64,000 bases of DNA from Chloroflexota bacterium (GTDB lineage: Bacteria > Chloroflexota > Dehalococcoidia > Tepidiformales > Tepidiformaceae): assembly GCA_026710655.1 (NCBI GenBank), contig JAPOQN010000035.1:1-64000 (forward strand), given 5' to 3'. The notes under the pieces were generated by a model. The model searched no databases. It saw only the letters and a list, made by a program, of their open reading frames with translations, and was not told where the DNA came from. A program made the translations under genes and the position numbers. Shown one piece after another: positions 24,688 to 31,862 of the stretch; the first letter of the stretch is position 1, and each line of letters begins with the position of its first letter.

Positions 24688-25494
24688 ATGCCGCACACAC
24701 AGCTTCGGGACATCGTCGCCTACTACGAAGAGGCGGGTTCGGGCTCGCCCCTGCTGCTGATCGCGGGACTGGGCGGACACTCGGGACTGTGGTCGCTGCA
24801 GCTCCGCGCCCTCTCCCTCGGACGCCGCGCTATCGCCTTCGACAACCGCGGGTCGGGCCGCACCAGCGCCCCCGATAAGCCCTACTCCATCGCCGGCATG
24901 GCCGACGATGCCCGCCAGCTCCTCGACCGCCTCGAGGTCGAGCGGGCGAGCGTGGCCGGCTACGGCATGGGCGGCGCCATCGCCCTCGAGCTCGCCGCCG
25001 AGCACGCCGACCGCGTCGAGAACCTCGTGCTCATCGGGACCAGCGCCTCCCCCGGCGGCCGCCAGCGCCTCGTGACCGAGGGCTGGGCCGACGCCCGCCG
25101 CTCGAACCTCAGCCGCGAGCAGGCGTTCTCCCTCACCGCCCCCTGGCTCTACACCTCCGAGTTCCTCGCCGACAACCAGCGTCGCGCGCAGGCCGTCGAG
25201 AGCGGCGCCAACGACCCGCACCCCGCCCAGGACCACGCCTACGCGCGCCAGGCGCAGGCCTTCCTCGCCTACGACGCCACCTCGAAGCTGGCCGCGATCG
25301 AGCAGCCCGCCCTCGTGCTCGCCGGCGAGGAGGACATCCTCGTCGACCCGGCGGACGCCGCCGCTCTCGCCGAGGCGCTCCCCAACGGGTCGCTACAGCA
25401 GCTCCCCGGCGCCCACGCTGGCCTGGTCGAGCACCCGCAGGCCTACGCCGCCGCCCTCCTGGAGTTCCTCGCCGCCCCCGTCCCCGCAGGCTAG
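24688..25494 (+). CDS. Alpha/beta-hydrolase-fold protein with Ser-to-Gly nucleophile change
   Basis: 268-residue alpha/beta hydrolase resembling 3-oxoadipate enol-lactonase-type enzymes (LLLIAGLGGHSGLW, FDNRGSGRTSAPDKPYS). The elbow reads G-Y-G-M-G-G at 91-96 where G-x-S-x-G is expected, so residue 93 is glycine (codon GGC instead of AGC). The acid (AGEEDILVD) and histidine (LPGAHAGLVEHP) remain. A single-base change explains the loss of the serine. TAGGCT lies 9 nt before the ATG. The restriction nuclease gene starts 5 nt after its stop. Confidence 0.82.
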   Translation: MPHTQLRDIVAYYEEAGSGSPLLLIAGLGGHSGLWSLQLRALSLGRRAIAFDNRGSGRTSAPDKPYSIAGMADDARQLLDRLEVERASVAGYGMGGAIALELAAEHADRVENLVLIGTSASPGGRQRLVTEGWADARRSNLSREQAFSLTAPWLYTSEFLADNQRRAQAVESGANDPHPAQDHAYARQAQAFLAYDATSKLAAIEQPALVLAGEEDILVDPADAAALAEALPNGSLQQLPGAHAGLVEHPQAYAAALLEFLAAPVPAG

Positions 25495-25499
25495 AGACC

Positions 25500-25901
25500 A
25501 TGGCTGGGAAGGCCCAAGCTCCCCTGAACGGAGACCAATTCCGCGATCAGGTTGCAGATCTCGCGGGAGCGCTCGACCTCCTCGTTGACAAGGAGGTTGA
25601 GGTTGGCCGGAGGCTTTGGGGGGCGAAGCGTCAGATTGACATCGTATTGACCGACCCCAGGAGCCGACGGCGGCTTGGCATCGAGTGCAAGTGGCAGGGC
25701 AGCCGTGGGTCTGTTGAAGAGAAGATTCCCGCTACGATTTCGGACATCTCAAGCTGGCCAATCGACGGGATCGTGGCCTACTACGGCGAGGGCTTCTCCC
25801 GGAACATGCGCGCCTACCTCGACTCCACCGGCAAGGCGATAGAGTTTCCGCACCTTGAAGCGTGGCTCAGGCTCTACTTCGGGCTGGAGTTGAACGGCTA
25901 G
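25500..25901 (+). CDS. PD-(D/E)XK nuclease, probable restriction endonuclease
   Basis: 133-residue protein with a PD-(D/E)XK core: D47 in AKRQIDIVL, then E62 and K64 in LGIECKWQG. The rest (SVEEKIPATISDI, GIVAYYGEGFSRNMRAYLD, HLEAWLRLYFG) completes a minimal nuclease fold. It lies tail-to-tail with a Dam-type adenine methylase and overlaps it by 35 nt, so a type II restriction-modification pair is the natural reading. Its recognition site is inferred to match the methylase but cannot be read from sequence. The base composition is less GC-rich than the upstream hydrolase. Confidence 0.75.
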   Translation: MAGKAQAPLNGDQFRDQVADLAGALDLLVDKEVEVGRRLWGAKRQIDIVLTDPRSRRRLGIECKWQGSRGSVEEKIPATISDISSWPIDGIVAYYGEGFSRNMRAYLDSTGKAIEFPHLEAWLRLYFGLELNG

Positions 25902-26751
25902 AGGCCTTCTCGACTCGTGAGAGATTGCTGACCAGCAACTCGTCGATCGGCGCCCGCCCCCGCCCGTTCGAGTTGATCGCTCGCCCCATGGGAACGCGGT
26001 CTATTTCGTACTCCCGGTAGAGCTCCTCGATGTCGGGGTGCGACGAGTTCGACAGGAGCGCCGGGACGCCCCGCGCCGTCAGGTCGTCGAACGCGTCGCG
26101 CAGCCGTTGCTGGTCGGCAAACCCGAAGTCGGCGCCCGTGTACTTGGTGAACGCTGAGGTGGCGCTCAGCGGCTGGTAGGGCGGGTCGAGATAGACGAAG
26201 TCCCCGGGCTGCGCGCGGGCACAGGCTGTGGCGAAGTCCTCCGCCCGCAACTCCGCGCCCGCCAGGCTTGCCGACGCCTCGCGAAGCCGCTCGCTGTCGA
26301 GGATCGTCGGGCGCACGTAGCGCCCGTGCGGCACGTTGAAGTGCCCCTTGCTGTTGACCCGGTAGAGCCCGTTGTAGCAGGTCTTGTTCAGGAAGAGCAG
26401 ACGCGCGGCTTTCCTGTCGGGGCGGCGCAGGCGCCGTTGGTTTCGGACCTCGTAGTAGTACAGACCGCGCTGCGAGGACTCCCGCGACAGGTATTCCTCT
26501 GATAGCTCCCCGAGCGCCGCGATCACGCCCCCGACATCGTCCCGGACGGCCGTGTAGGTCGCCATCAGGTCCGCGTTGCTGTCGGCGAGGGAGGCCTCGC
26601 CGACGAGGCCGGCCTCCTGTAACGAGAAGAACACCGCTCCGCCGCCGAGGAATGGCTCGTGGTAGCGCGCGATTCGCTTCGGGGCGCGCTCGATGATGAG
26701 CGGGGCAAGCTTCCCCTTGCCCCCGGCCCACTTCAGGAACGGCTTCGCCAC
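25867..26751 (-). CDS. Dam/DpnM-type DNA adenine-N6 methyltransferase
   Basis: 294-residue D12-class methyltransferase. The SAM-binding motifs AKPFLKWAGGKGK and EPFLGGGAVFF (33-42) and the catalytic DPPY at 189-192 are intact, with the NKTCYNGLYRVNSKGHFNVP region typical of Dam and M.DpnII. GATC methylation is the most likely specificity by family, not proven. The GTG at 26751 was chosen because it lies exactly 6 nt after TACAAT; a TTG sits one codon upstream. It overlaps the nuclease gene at its 3' end. Confidence 0.92.
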   Translation of the reverse strand: MAKPFLKWAGGKGKLAPLIIERAPKRIARYHEPFLGGGAVFFSLQEAGLVGEASLADSNADLMATYTAVRDDVGGVIAALGELSEEYLSRESSQRGLYYYEVRNQRRLRRPDRKAARLLFLNKTCYNGLYRVNSKGHFNVPHGRYVRPTILDSERLREASASLAGAELRAEDFATACARAQPGDFVYLDPPYQPLSATSAFTKYTGADFGFADQQRLRDAFDDLTARGVPALLSNSSHPDIEELYREYEIDRVPMGRAINSNGRGRAPIDELLVSNLSRVEKASSRSTPARSRA

Positions 26752-26757
26752 CAAGTC

Positions 26758-26763
26758 ATTGTA
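26758..26763 (-). promoter_or_regulatory. Putative -10 element of the methylase gene
   Basis: TACAAT on the minus strand lies 6 nt before the GTG at 26751, implying a leaderless methylase mRNA. Confidence 0.5.
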
Positions 26764-26790
26764 CGCAGCGCTGCCGGAGGGCCGGGACCG

Positions 26791-27462
26791 TCAGGTGGAC
26801 GGTTGCTCCTGGCTCAGCCCCGCGGCGCGCTTGATCATGAAATAGCATGCCAGGAAGAACGCCAGACTGATCGGTGACGTCACGCGACTCACGATCACGT
26901 ACTCGTTCGCCGAGAACTCCCCCAGCAGGAAGATGCGGAAGATTCCCGTGCCGATGTTGTAGGTCATGAACACCAGCGTGAGAATCACGAACACCCGGTG
27001 CCGTGGGTCCATCAGCGTGCGCAGCGCGGGGATGCTCTCCCGCGCCACCGCCCCCACCAGCGGCTTGCCCATGGCCACGCTGGCCAGGCAGACGGCGGCC
27101 ACGAGGAAGTCGCTGTAGATGTTCTGGGCGGCGAACGCCTTGGCGCTGTCCGCTACCAGCCCCACGACTGCCGACCCCGCTACCACCACGAATCCGAGCA
27201 CGGTGATGAAGCGAATCACGCCGCTGTCGCGGTTGATTGCGAAGACCCAGGTCGACGCCGCGAAGGAGGCCACGATCGCGACCTGCGTGCGCCACAGGTC
27301 CTCCGGCCAGAACGAGTTCAGCACAAGGAACACGACGAGCGGCAGCAGGCTCCAGAAGATGCGCCAGTCGACGGCGCTGAAGTCGCCCTGGGCGAGCTTT
27401 CGGAAGTCGGGCAGGTTGGGGGTGTCGGGTGCGGCCTCGGGAGGCTCGTCCGGCCGGTTCAT
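26791..27462 (-). CDS. Multi-pass membrane protein, DUF3159/septation protein A-like
   Basis: 223 residues with about six hydrophobic helices after a hydrophilic 30-residue N-terminus (PDFRKLAQGDFSAVDWRIFW). The WPEDLWRTQVAIVASF, FLVAAVCLASVAMGKPLV and SRVTSPISLAFFLACYF segments resemble the intracellular septation protein A / DUF3159 group. No function is assigned. A GGAGCAG precedes the ATG. It is divergent from the CoA-transferase gene. The family match is by general pattern and is moderate. Confidence 0.65.
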   Translation of the reverse strand: MNRPDEPPEAAPDTPNLPDFRKLAQGDFSAVDWRIFWSLLPLVVFLVLNSFWPEDLWRTQVAIVASFAASTWVFAINRDSGVIRFITVLGFVVVAGSAVVGLVADSAKAFAAQNIYSDFLVAAVCLASVAMGKPLVGAVARESIPALRTLMDPRHRVFVILTLVFMTYNIGTGIFRIFLLGEFSANEYVIVSRVTSPISLAFFLACYFMIKRAAGLSQEQPST

Positions 27463-27542
27463 CGCTGCTCCAGAGCCCACGCCGCCAGCATACGGTACGT
27501 GTCGCGAACGCTCCGTATCCGTCCGCCCGCGGGTCAAGGGGG

Positions 27543-27563
27543 TATCATCGGGCGACTCGCCCG
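27543..27563 (+). promoter_or_regulatory. -10 element and palindrome upstream of the CoA-transferase gene
   Basis: TATCAT (27543-27548) is immediately followed by the palindrome CGGGCGA-C-TCGCCCG (27549-27563), which would span the transcription start. The one-base centre makes a DNA operator more likely than an RNA hairpin. A GGGAGGGG ribosome site follows. Confidence 0.45.
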
Positions 27564-27575
27564 GGAGGGGAACCG

Positions 27576-28751
27576 ATGCCCGCCCTTGATGGCATGCGCG
27601 TGCTCGATATGACCCAGTACGAGGCGGGCACCTCGTGCACGCAGCTCCTCGCCTGGCTCGGCGCCGACGTCGTCAAGATCGAGTCGCCCCGCGGCGACCC
27701 CGGACGTGGCGTAGCCGGGTCGGGCATGCCCCAGTACTTCCTCAACTACAACAGCAACAAGCGCAGCATCGTCATCGACCTCGCCTCCGAGGAGGGGCGC
27801 GCACTGCTCCTGAGCATGGCCCCGAAGTTCGACGTCTTCGTCGAGAACTACGGCCCCGGCGTCATCGAGAAGCTGGACCTGACCTACGAGGTCATGAAGC
27901 AGGCGAACCCCGCCATCATCTACGCGCGCCTGAAGGGATTCGGACTAAGCGGTCCCTACTCGGGCTTCCCCTCCTACGACTGGGTGGCGCAGGCGTCGGC
28001 GGGCACCTTCTCCGTGACCGGGCAGGCCGGCGGCCCGCCCACCCGTCCCGGCCCCACCATCGGCGACTCCGGCACCGGCGCCCAGCTCGCCCTCTCCATC
28101 ACCGCTGCCTACGTGCAGAAGCAGCGCACCGGCGAGGGGCAGTTCATCGAGATATCCATGCAGGAAGCGGTCACCCTCTTCATGCGCACGCTCGGGCTGC
28201 GTACCTGGGGCGAGGCGCCCCAGTCGCGCACCGGCAACAGCCGCGGACCCGGCACCGATGTCTACCCCTGCAAGGGCGGCGGCGAGAACGACTACCTGTT
28301 CGTGATGATCGTGACGCTCCAGCAGTGGGACGCGTTCTGCACGACCATCGGCCACCCCGAACTGCTCGCCGACCCGCGCTTCGAGACGCAGATGGGGCGC
28401 TTCCAGTACGCGGACGAGTTCTTCGAGCTCGTGACCGGGTGGACCTCGCAGCGCACCAAGTACGAGGCCATGGAGGAGCTCGGCGCCGCGGGCGTACCCT
28501 GCTCGGCCACGCTCGACACCTACGAGCTCTTCACCAACCCGCACCTGACTGAGCGTGGCCTCATCCAGGAGCTGGAGCACCCCGAGGTGGGCCCGGTGAA
28601 GCTGATGCGTATGCCCGCCCTCCTCTCCGGCTCCGATGTGCCCCTCGAGGTCGCCCCCACGCTCGGCGAGCACACCCGCGAAGTCCTCGGCGAGCTCGAC
28701 TTCAGCGAGGACGAGATCGGTACGCTCTTCGACCGCGGCGTCATCGGCTAG
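27576..28751 (+). CDS. Class III CoA-transferase (CaiB/BaiF, formyl-CoA transferase family)
   Basis: 391 residues. Family III enzymes move CoA between carboxylic acids through an aspartyl-CoA thioester. The catalytic aspartate is D164 in PTIGDSGTGAQ. The N-terminal MRVLDMTQYEAGTSCTQLLA and GADVVKIESPRGDPGR segments match. So do RSIVIDLASEEGRALL and NYGPGVIEKLDL. The C-terminal EVGPVKLMRMPALLSG block is also typical. The acid substrate is unknown. It is followed by a ThuA-like gene with its own promoter, and the nearby Rieske oxygenase and SDR suggest a catabolic neighbourhood. Confidence 0.93.
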   Translation: MPALDGMRVLDMTQYEAGTSCTQLLAWLGADVVKIESPRGDPGRGVAGSGMPQYFLNYNSNKRSIVIDLASEEGRALLLSMAPKFDVFVENYGPGVIEKLDLTYEVMKQANPAIIYARLKGFGLSGPYSGFPSYDWVAQASAGTFSVTGQAGGPPTRPGPTIGDSGTGAQLALSITAAYVQKQRTGEGQFIEISMQEAVTLFMRTLGLRTWGEAPQSRTGNSRGPGTDVYPCKGGGENDYLFVMIVTLQQWDAFCTTIGHPELLADPRFETQMGRFQYADEFFELVTGWTSQRTKYEAMEELGAAGVPCSATLDTYELFTNPHLTERGLIQELEHPEVGPVKLMRMPALLSGSDVPLEVAPTLGEHTREVLGELDFSEDEIGTLFDRGVIG

Positions 28752-28781
28752 AACCTCCCCGGATACGCGCCCATGGCGGCG

Positions 28782-28787
28782 TATCAT
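28782..28787 (+). promoter_or_regulatory. Putative -10 element of the ThuA-like gene
   Basis: TATCAT lies 7 nt before the ATG at 28795. Confidence 0.45.
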
Positions 28788-28794
28788 CGCGGCC

Positions 28795-29541
28795 ATGCCT
28801 CGAATCGATGTCTACCTCGTCGTCAACGCCCGCTTCCACGACACTAACTTCGCTCGCCTCGAGCTGCTGAAGCTGCTCGCCGAAGACGGCGACGTCTGGG
28901 TCCGCGTCGGCGAGTCGTTCGCCGACACGGAAGCCATCCGCGCCTCCGACGTGCTCGTCACCTATACCTGCGACCTGCGCCCCGAGCCCGAAGAGGAGGA
29001 GGCCCTGCGCGCCTTCGTCGAGGGCGGTGGACGCTGGCTGGCGCTGCACGCCACCAACGCCCTCCTCGACTTCGGCCCCGAGGGCATCATCGCCCCGCGT
29101 ATCTGCGACACCTTCATGGAGACGATGGGCAGCCGCTTCATCTCCCACCCGCCCATCCAGCCCTTCCAGGTGACCGTCTCCGCCCCCGACCACCCCCTCG
29201 TGGCCGGCATCGAGCCCTTCGAGGCCTCCGACGAGATCTACCTGTGCGAGTACTCGGAGGGCCTCACGCCCCTCCTGGAGACGCGTTTCAGCGGCAAGTT
29301 CGAGGCGGGCTACGTCGAGAACGACTGGCCCGACGACGACCCCCGCCTTATCGCCTACCTGCGCGAACTGGGCGAGGGCGCCGTCTTCTACCTGACCCTC
29401 GGCCACTCCTGCGGCAAGTACGACATGGCGCCCCTCGTCGAGGAGGCCCCCATCGTGCGCGGCTCCTGGGACCTCCCCGTCTTCTACGAGCTCCTCCGCC
29501 GCGGCCTCGCCTGGGCCAAGGAGCCCGCGCAGGCGGGCTAG
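28795..29541 (+). CDS. ThuA-like (trehalose utilisation) glutamine-amidotransferase-fold protein
   Basis: 248 residues of the ThuA family, class I glutamine-amidotransferase-like proteins found with sugar or aromatic catabolism. Recognisable pieces: SDVLVTYTCDLRPEPEEEEA, an ALRAFVEGGGRWLALHATNA strand-helix, HPPIQPFQVTVSAPDHPLVA and the late LTLGHSCGKYD. These correspond to the G-G-G-x-x-G-L-H and D-H-P-I motifs of the family. The exact chemistry of the family is unsettled. The start is placed at the ATG after TATCAT. Confidence 0.85.
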   Translation: MPRIDVYLVVNARFHDTNFARLELLKLLAEDGDVWVRVGESFADTEAIRASDVLVTYTCDLRPEPEEEEALRAFVEGGGRWLALHATNALLDFGPEGIIAPRICDTFMETMGSRFISHPPIQPFQVTVSAPDHPLVAGIEPFEASDEIYLCEYSEGLTPLLETRFSGKFEAGYVENDWPDDDPRLIAYLRELGEGAVFYLTLGHSCGKYDMAPLVEEAPIVRGSWDLPVFYELLRRGLAWAKEPAQAG

Positions 29542-29607
29542 GCGACTCCGGATGTGCATCCCCACACGTATCATCCAGACCATATTCAAGTTATGAGGAA
29601 GACGGGC

Positions 29608-30657
29608 ATGAACTCCCTTGACGCCGCCTTTGAAGTGCTGCTCGCCGCAGGGCCACGAGGTCTGAACTGTCGCGCAAAGAACCATGAACTGACAGACCTC
29701 ATGATCTCGCAGGACTTTTGGCAGACCCGTGGCAAGACTCCGTGGGCGACCGTCGCCAAGGACATCCAGGCGGACATCCGGCAGTACAGCGAGGCATCCC
29801 GCTTCCGCCAGCTTGCTCCGGGCGTCTTCGCAGCCGAGGCAGGTCATAGGGAGTCCCTGCCGGAGGTGCCCGGCCGACATGCAGAGGCAGGACGCACAGC
29901 TGCGGCTACCCGGGCCGCAGGCTCAATGTCCTTTGCCGATGCTGCCGAACAGGTTCTGCGACAGTCCAGTTCCAAGGAGCCGATGCACTACGAGGACATA
30001 ACCGGCAAGGCCATCAAACAGGAGTTGATTCAGCCAGAAGGCAAGACTCCTGCGATTTCGCTCAATGCAATCATCGGCACGGAGATACGGCGTCGCGAGG
30101 CGAGGGGAGAACCACCACGCTTTGTTCGTCATGGGCGTGGACTGATAGGTCTTGCAGAAGCCTTGCCGCCGGGGGTTGCGGCCCAGGTCGAGATGCACAA
30201 CAACGAGGTGCGGGCGGCCCTCCTCGAACGAGCGATTAAGGGAACATCCAGAGAATTCGAAAAACTCCTTGCGACTCTACTGGCCGAGATGGGATTTGAC
30301 GACGTTGAGGTAACACCTTCCACAAGGGACGGGGGATTCGACGTACACGGTACTTTGGTGGTGGACAACCTTGCACGAGTTAAGATGGCAGGAGAAGCCA
30401 AGCGCTGGACCACGCAGAAGGTTTCCGTGAACGTGGTTCGTGAACTGCGTGGAACTCTCGTAAAACGCAAAGTTGGGCATGGCCTCATCGTTGCGACCAG
30501 TGACTTCACCGATAGCGCGAAAAAAGAGGCACCCAATGAGACCTACCCGATCGAGCTCGTGAATGGCGAAGAGTTTGCCAACCTGCTAGCCGAGTACGGC
30601 ATCGGCGTAGAGAGGGAGGAGACCACTCTGCTACGCCTTGAAGAACCTATCCAGTAG
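29608..30657 (+). CDS. Mrr-type restriction endonuclease with two HARE-HTH domains
   Basis: 349 residues. Two winged HARE-HTH (HB1/ASXL) domains are seen: about 2-75 (SLDAAFEVLLAAGPRGLNCR to FRQLAPGVF) and about 108-185 (SFADAAEQVLRQSSSKEPMH to GRGLIGLAEAL). An Mrr catalytic domain follows (about 212-335) with STRDGGFDVHG (D241, D245) and GEAKRW (E263, K265). Mrr enzymes cut modified foreign DNA (type IV restriction). The composition is less GC-rich than its neighbours, suggesting transfer. The ATG at 29608 has GAGGAA upstream; in-frame ATGs at 29554 and 29593 are alternatives. TATCAT is at 29569. Confidence 0.88.
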   Translation: MNSLDAAFEVLLAAGPRGLNCRAKNHELTDLMISQDFWQTRGKTPWATVAKDIQADIRQYSEASRFRQLAPGVFAAEAGHRESLPEVPGRHAEAGRTAAATRAAGSMSFADAAEQVLRQSSSKEPMHYEDITGKAIKQELIQPEGKTPAISLNAIIGTEIRRREARGEPPRFVRHGRGLIGLAEALPPGVAAQVEMHNNEVRAALLERAIKGTSREFEKLLATLLAEMGFDDVEVTPSTRDGGFDVHGTLVVDNLARVKMAGEAKRWTTQKVSVNVVRELRGTLVKRKVGHGLIVATSDFTDSAKKEAPNETYPIELVNGEEFANLLAEYGIGVEREETTLLRLEEPIQ

Positions 30658-30707
30658 AGGGTTCGAGCCCGAGCCTCCAAGCAAGGTCATCATCACGAGT
30701 TGCTACT

Positions 30708-30917
30708 TCAGTCGCAGAGCGACTCGGAGATGGAGTCGACGAAGGACTGGTCTTCCTCTGCGTGCGGGCTGCGTGCTACCAGCAGGGACTGTCGACGGGC
30801 CTCGGCGGCGAAGTTCGGCGAAGAGGTGTCGGGCACCCCAATCTGGATCGCGTGAAGGCGATCACCGTAGGGGCCGCCCCGATCGCGAGGAGACTGCGGG
30901 TTTAGCACCCCCGACAT
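30708..30917 (-). pseudogene. MazE-like (DUF3018) antitoxin, orphan and probably truncated
   Basis: 69 codons. The C-terminal 50 residues (AIQIGVPDTSSPNFAAEARR, then SLLVARSPHAEEDQSFVDSI) match the DUF3018 antitoxins that pair with MazF/PemK toxins. The usual N-terminal helix with R-x-R-x-R-L-R-A-x-G-L-R-P is replaced by an unrelated glycine/proline-rich stretch. No toxin gene follows; the sequence beyond the stop is the 3' end of the Mrr gene. The ATG overlaps the SDR stop (TGATG), so it may still be translated. Best read as a remnant of a toxin-antitoxin module. Confidence 0.65.
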
Positions 30918-31696
30918 CAGGCCATCATCGCCCCGTCGACCGGTAGCCAGACGCCGCTTATGTACGACGCCTCGTCCGAGACGAGGAACGTGACCGCACT
31001 CGCGATCTCGTCCGGCGAACCGAGACGGCCGCCGTCGAGCGTGGGGCCCACGCCGCCGCCGCGAGCGGCCGGCGGATCGTCGTCTCCGCGCATCTCCGCC
31101 GCCTCGGCCGCGGCCGTGTGCAGCATGGGCGTGTCGATCGTGCCCGGGCAGATCGCGTTCACGCGCACACCCTGCGGACCGTAGGCCCGCGCCAGCGACC
31201 GCGTCAGGTTGATGACGCCCGCCTTCGTCGAGCCGTACAGCCCCTGCAGCGGCACGCCGTGCAGCGCCGAGACCGAGGACGTGTTCACGATCGCGCCGCC
31301 CCCCGCCGTGATCATGTGGCGGATGGCGTAGCGGCAGCCGAGGAGCACGCCCCGCAGGTTCACGTCCATCATCTGGTCCCACTTCTCCATCGGATCTTCA
31401 AGGGAGTCGAACCAGAAGTGGATGGCGGCGTTGTTGTGGAGCACGTGGAGCCCGCCCAGCTCGTTGATGGCGTAGGCGCTGACGGCCCGCCAGTCGTCCT
31501 CGCTGGAGCTGTCGGCGTGGATGTAGTGCGCGTCGCCGCCTGCAGCCGTAATCGCTTCGATGGCCGCGTGGCCGGCCTCGTCGTTCACGTCCGTGCCGAT
31601 GACCCTCGCCCCCTCGCGCGCCCAGCGTCTCGCGACGGCTTCCCCCATACCCATCCCCACGCCCGTGACGATCCCGACCTTGCCTTCGAGGAGCAT
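30917..31696 (-). CDS. Short-chain dehydrogenase/reductase (classical SDR)
   Basis: 259 residues with the cofactor motif TGVGMGMG (11-18), the NNAAI strand (usually N-N-A-G), NTSSVSAL (Ser) and the YGSTK catalytic Y-x3-K near 160. An aspartate in GTDVNDEAG near the second strand favours NAD(H). An insertion rich in glycine and proline (about 205-228) precedes the GRLGSPDEIASAVTFL block. A GGAGGGAG ribosome site precedes the ATG. It is divergent from the Rieske oxygenase gene; a shared degradative pathway is an inference. Confidence 0.9.
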   Translation of the reverse strand: MLLEGKVGIVTGVGMGMGEAVARRWAREGARVIGTDVNDEAGHAAIEAITAAGGDAHYIHADSSSEDDWRAVSAYAINELGGLHVLHNNAAIHFWFDSLEDPMEKWDQMMDVNLRGVLLGCRYAIRHMITAGGGAIVNTSSVSALHGVPLQGLYGSTKAGVINLTRSLARAYGPQGVRVNAICPGTIDTPMLHTAAAEAAEMRGDDDPPAARGGGVGPTLDGGRLGSPDEIASAVTFLVSDEASYISGVWLPVDGAMMA

Positions 31697-31805
31697 CGTG
31701 CTCCCTCCTTCTCTTCGTGCGTCGCGGCCAACCGGGGCCGCGTGCGCGCCAGCCTACCCCATGCGGCAGGCGGCGCGGGAACCCCCAAGTATGCCCGCGC
31801 TCTGC

Positions 31806-31811
31806 TACGAT
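31806..31811 (+). promoter_or_regulatory. Putative -10 element of the Rieske oxygenase gene
   Basis: TACGAT, about 51 nt upstream of the ATG at 31863. The leader is unusually long for this window. Confidence 0.35.
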
Positions 31812-31862
31812 CCCGCCCGAAACCGCAGACCCTATGACGGTCTCGAATCGAGGGCCCTTGCC

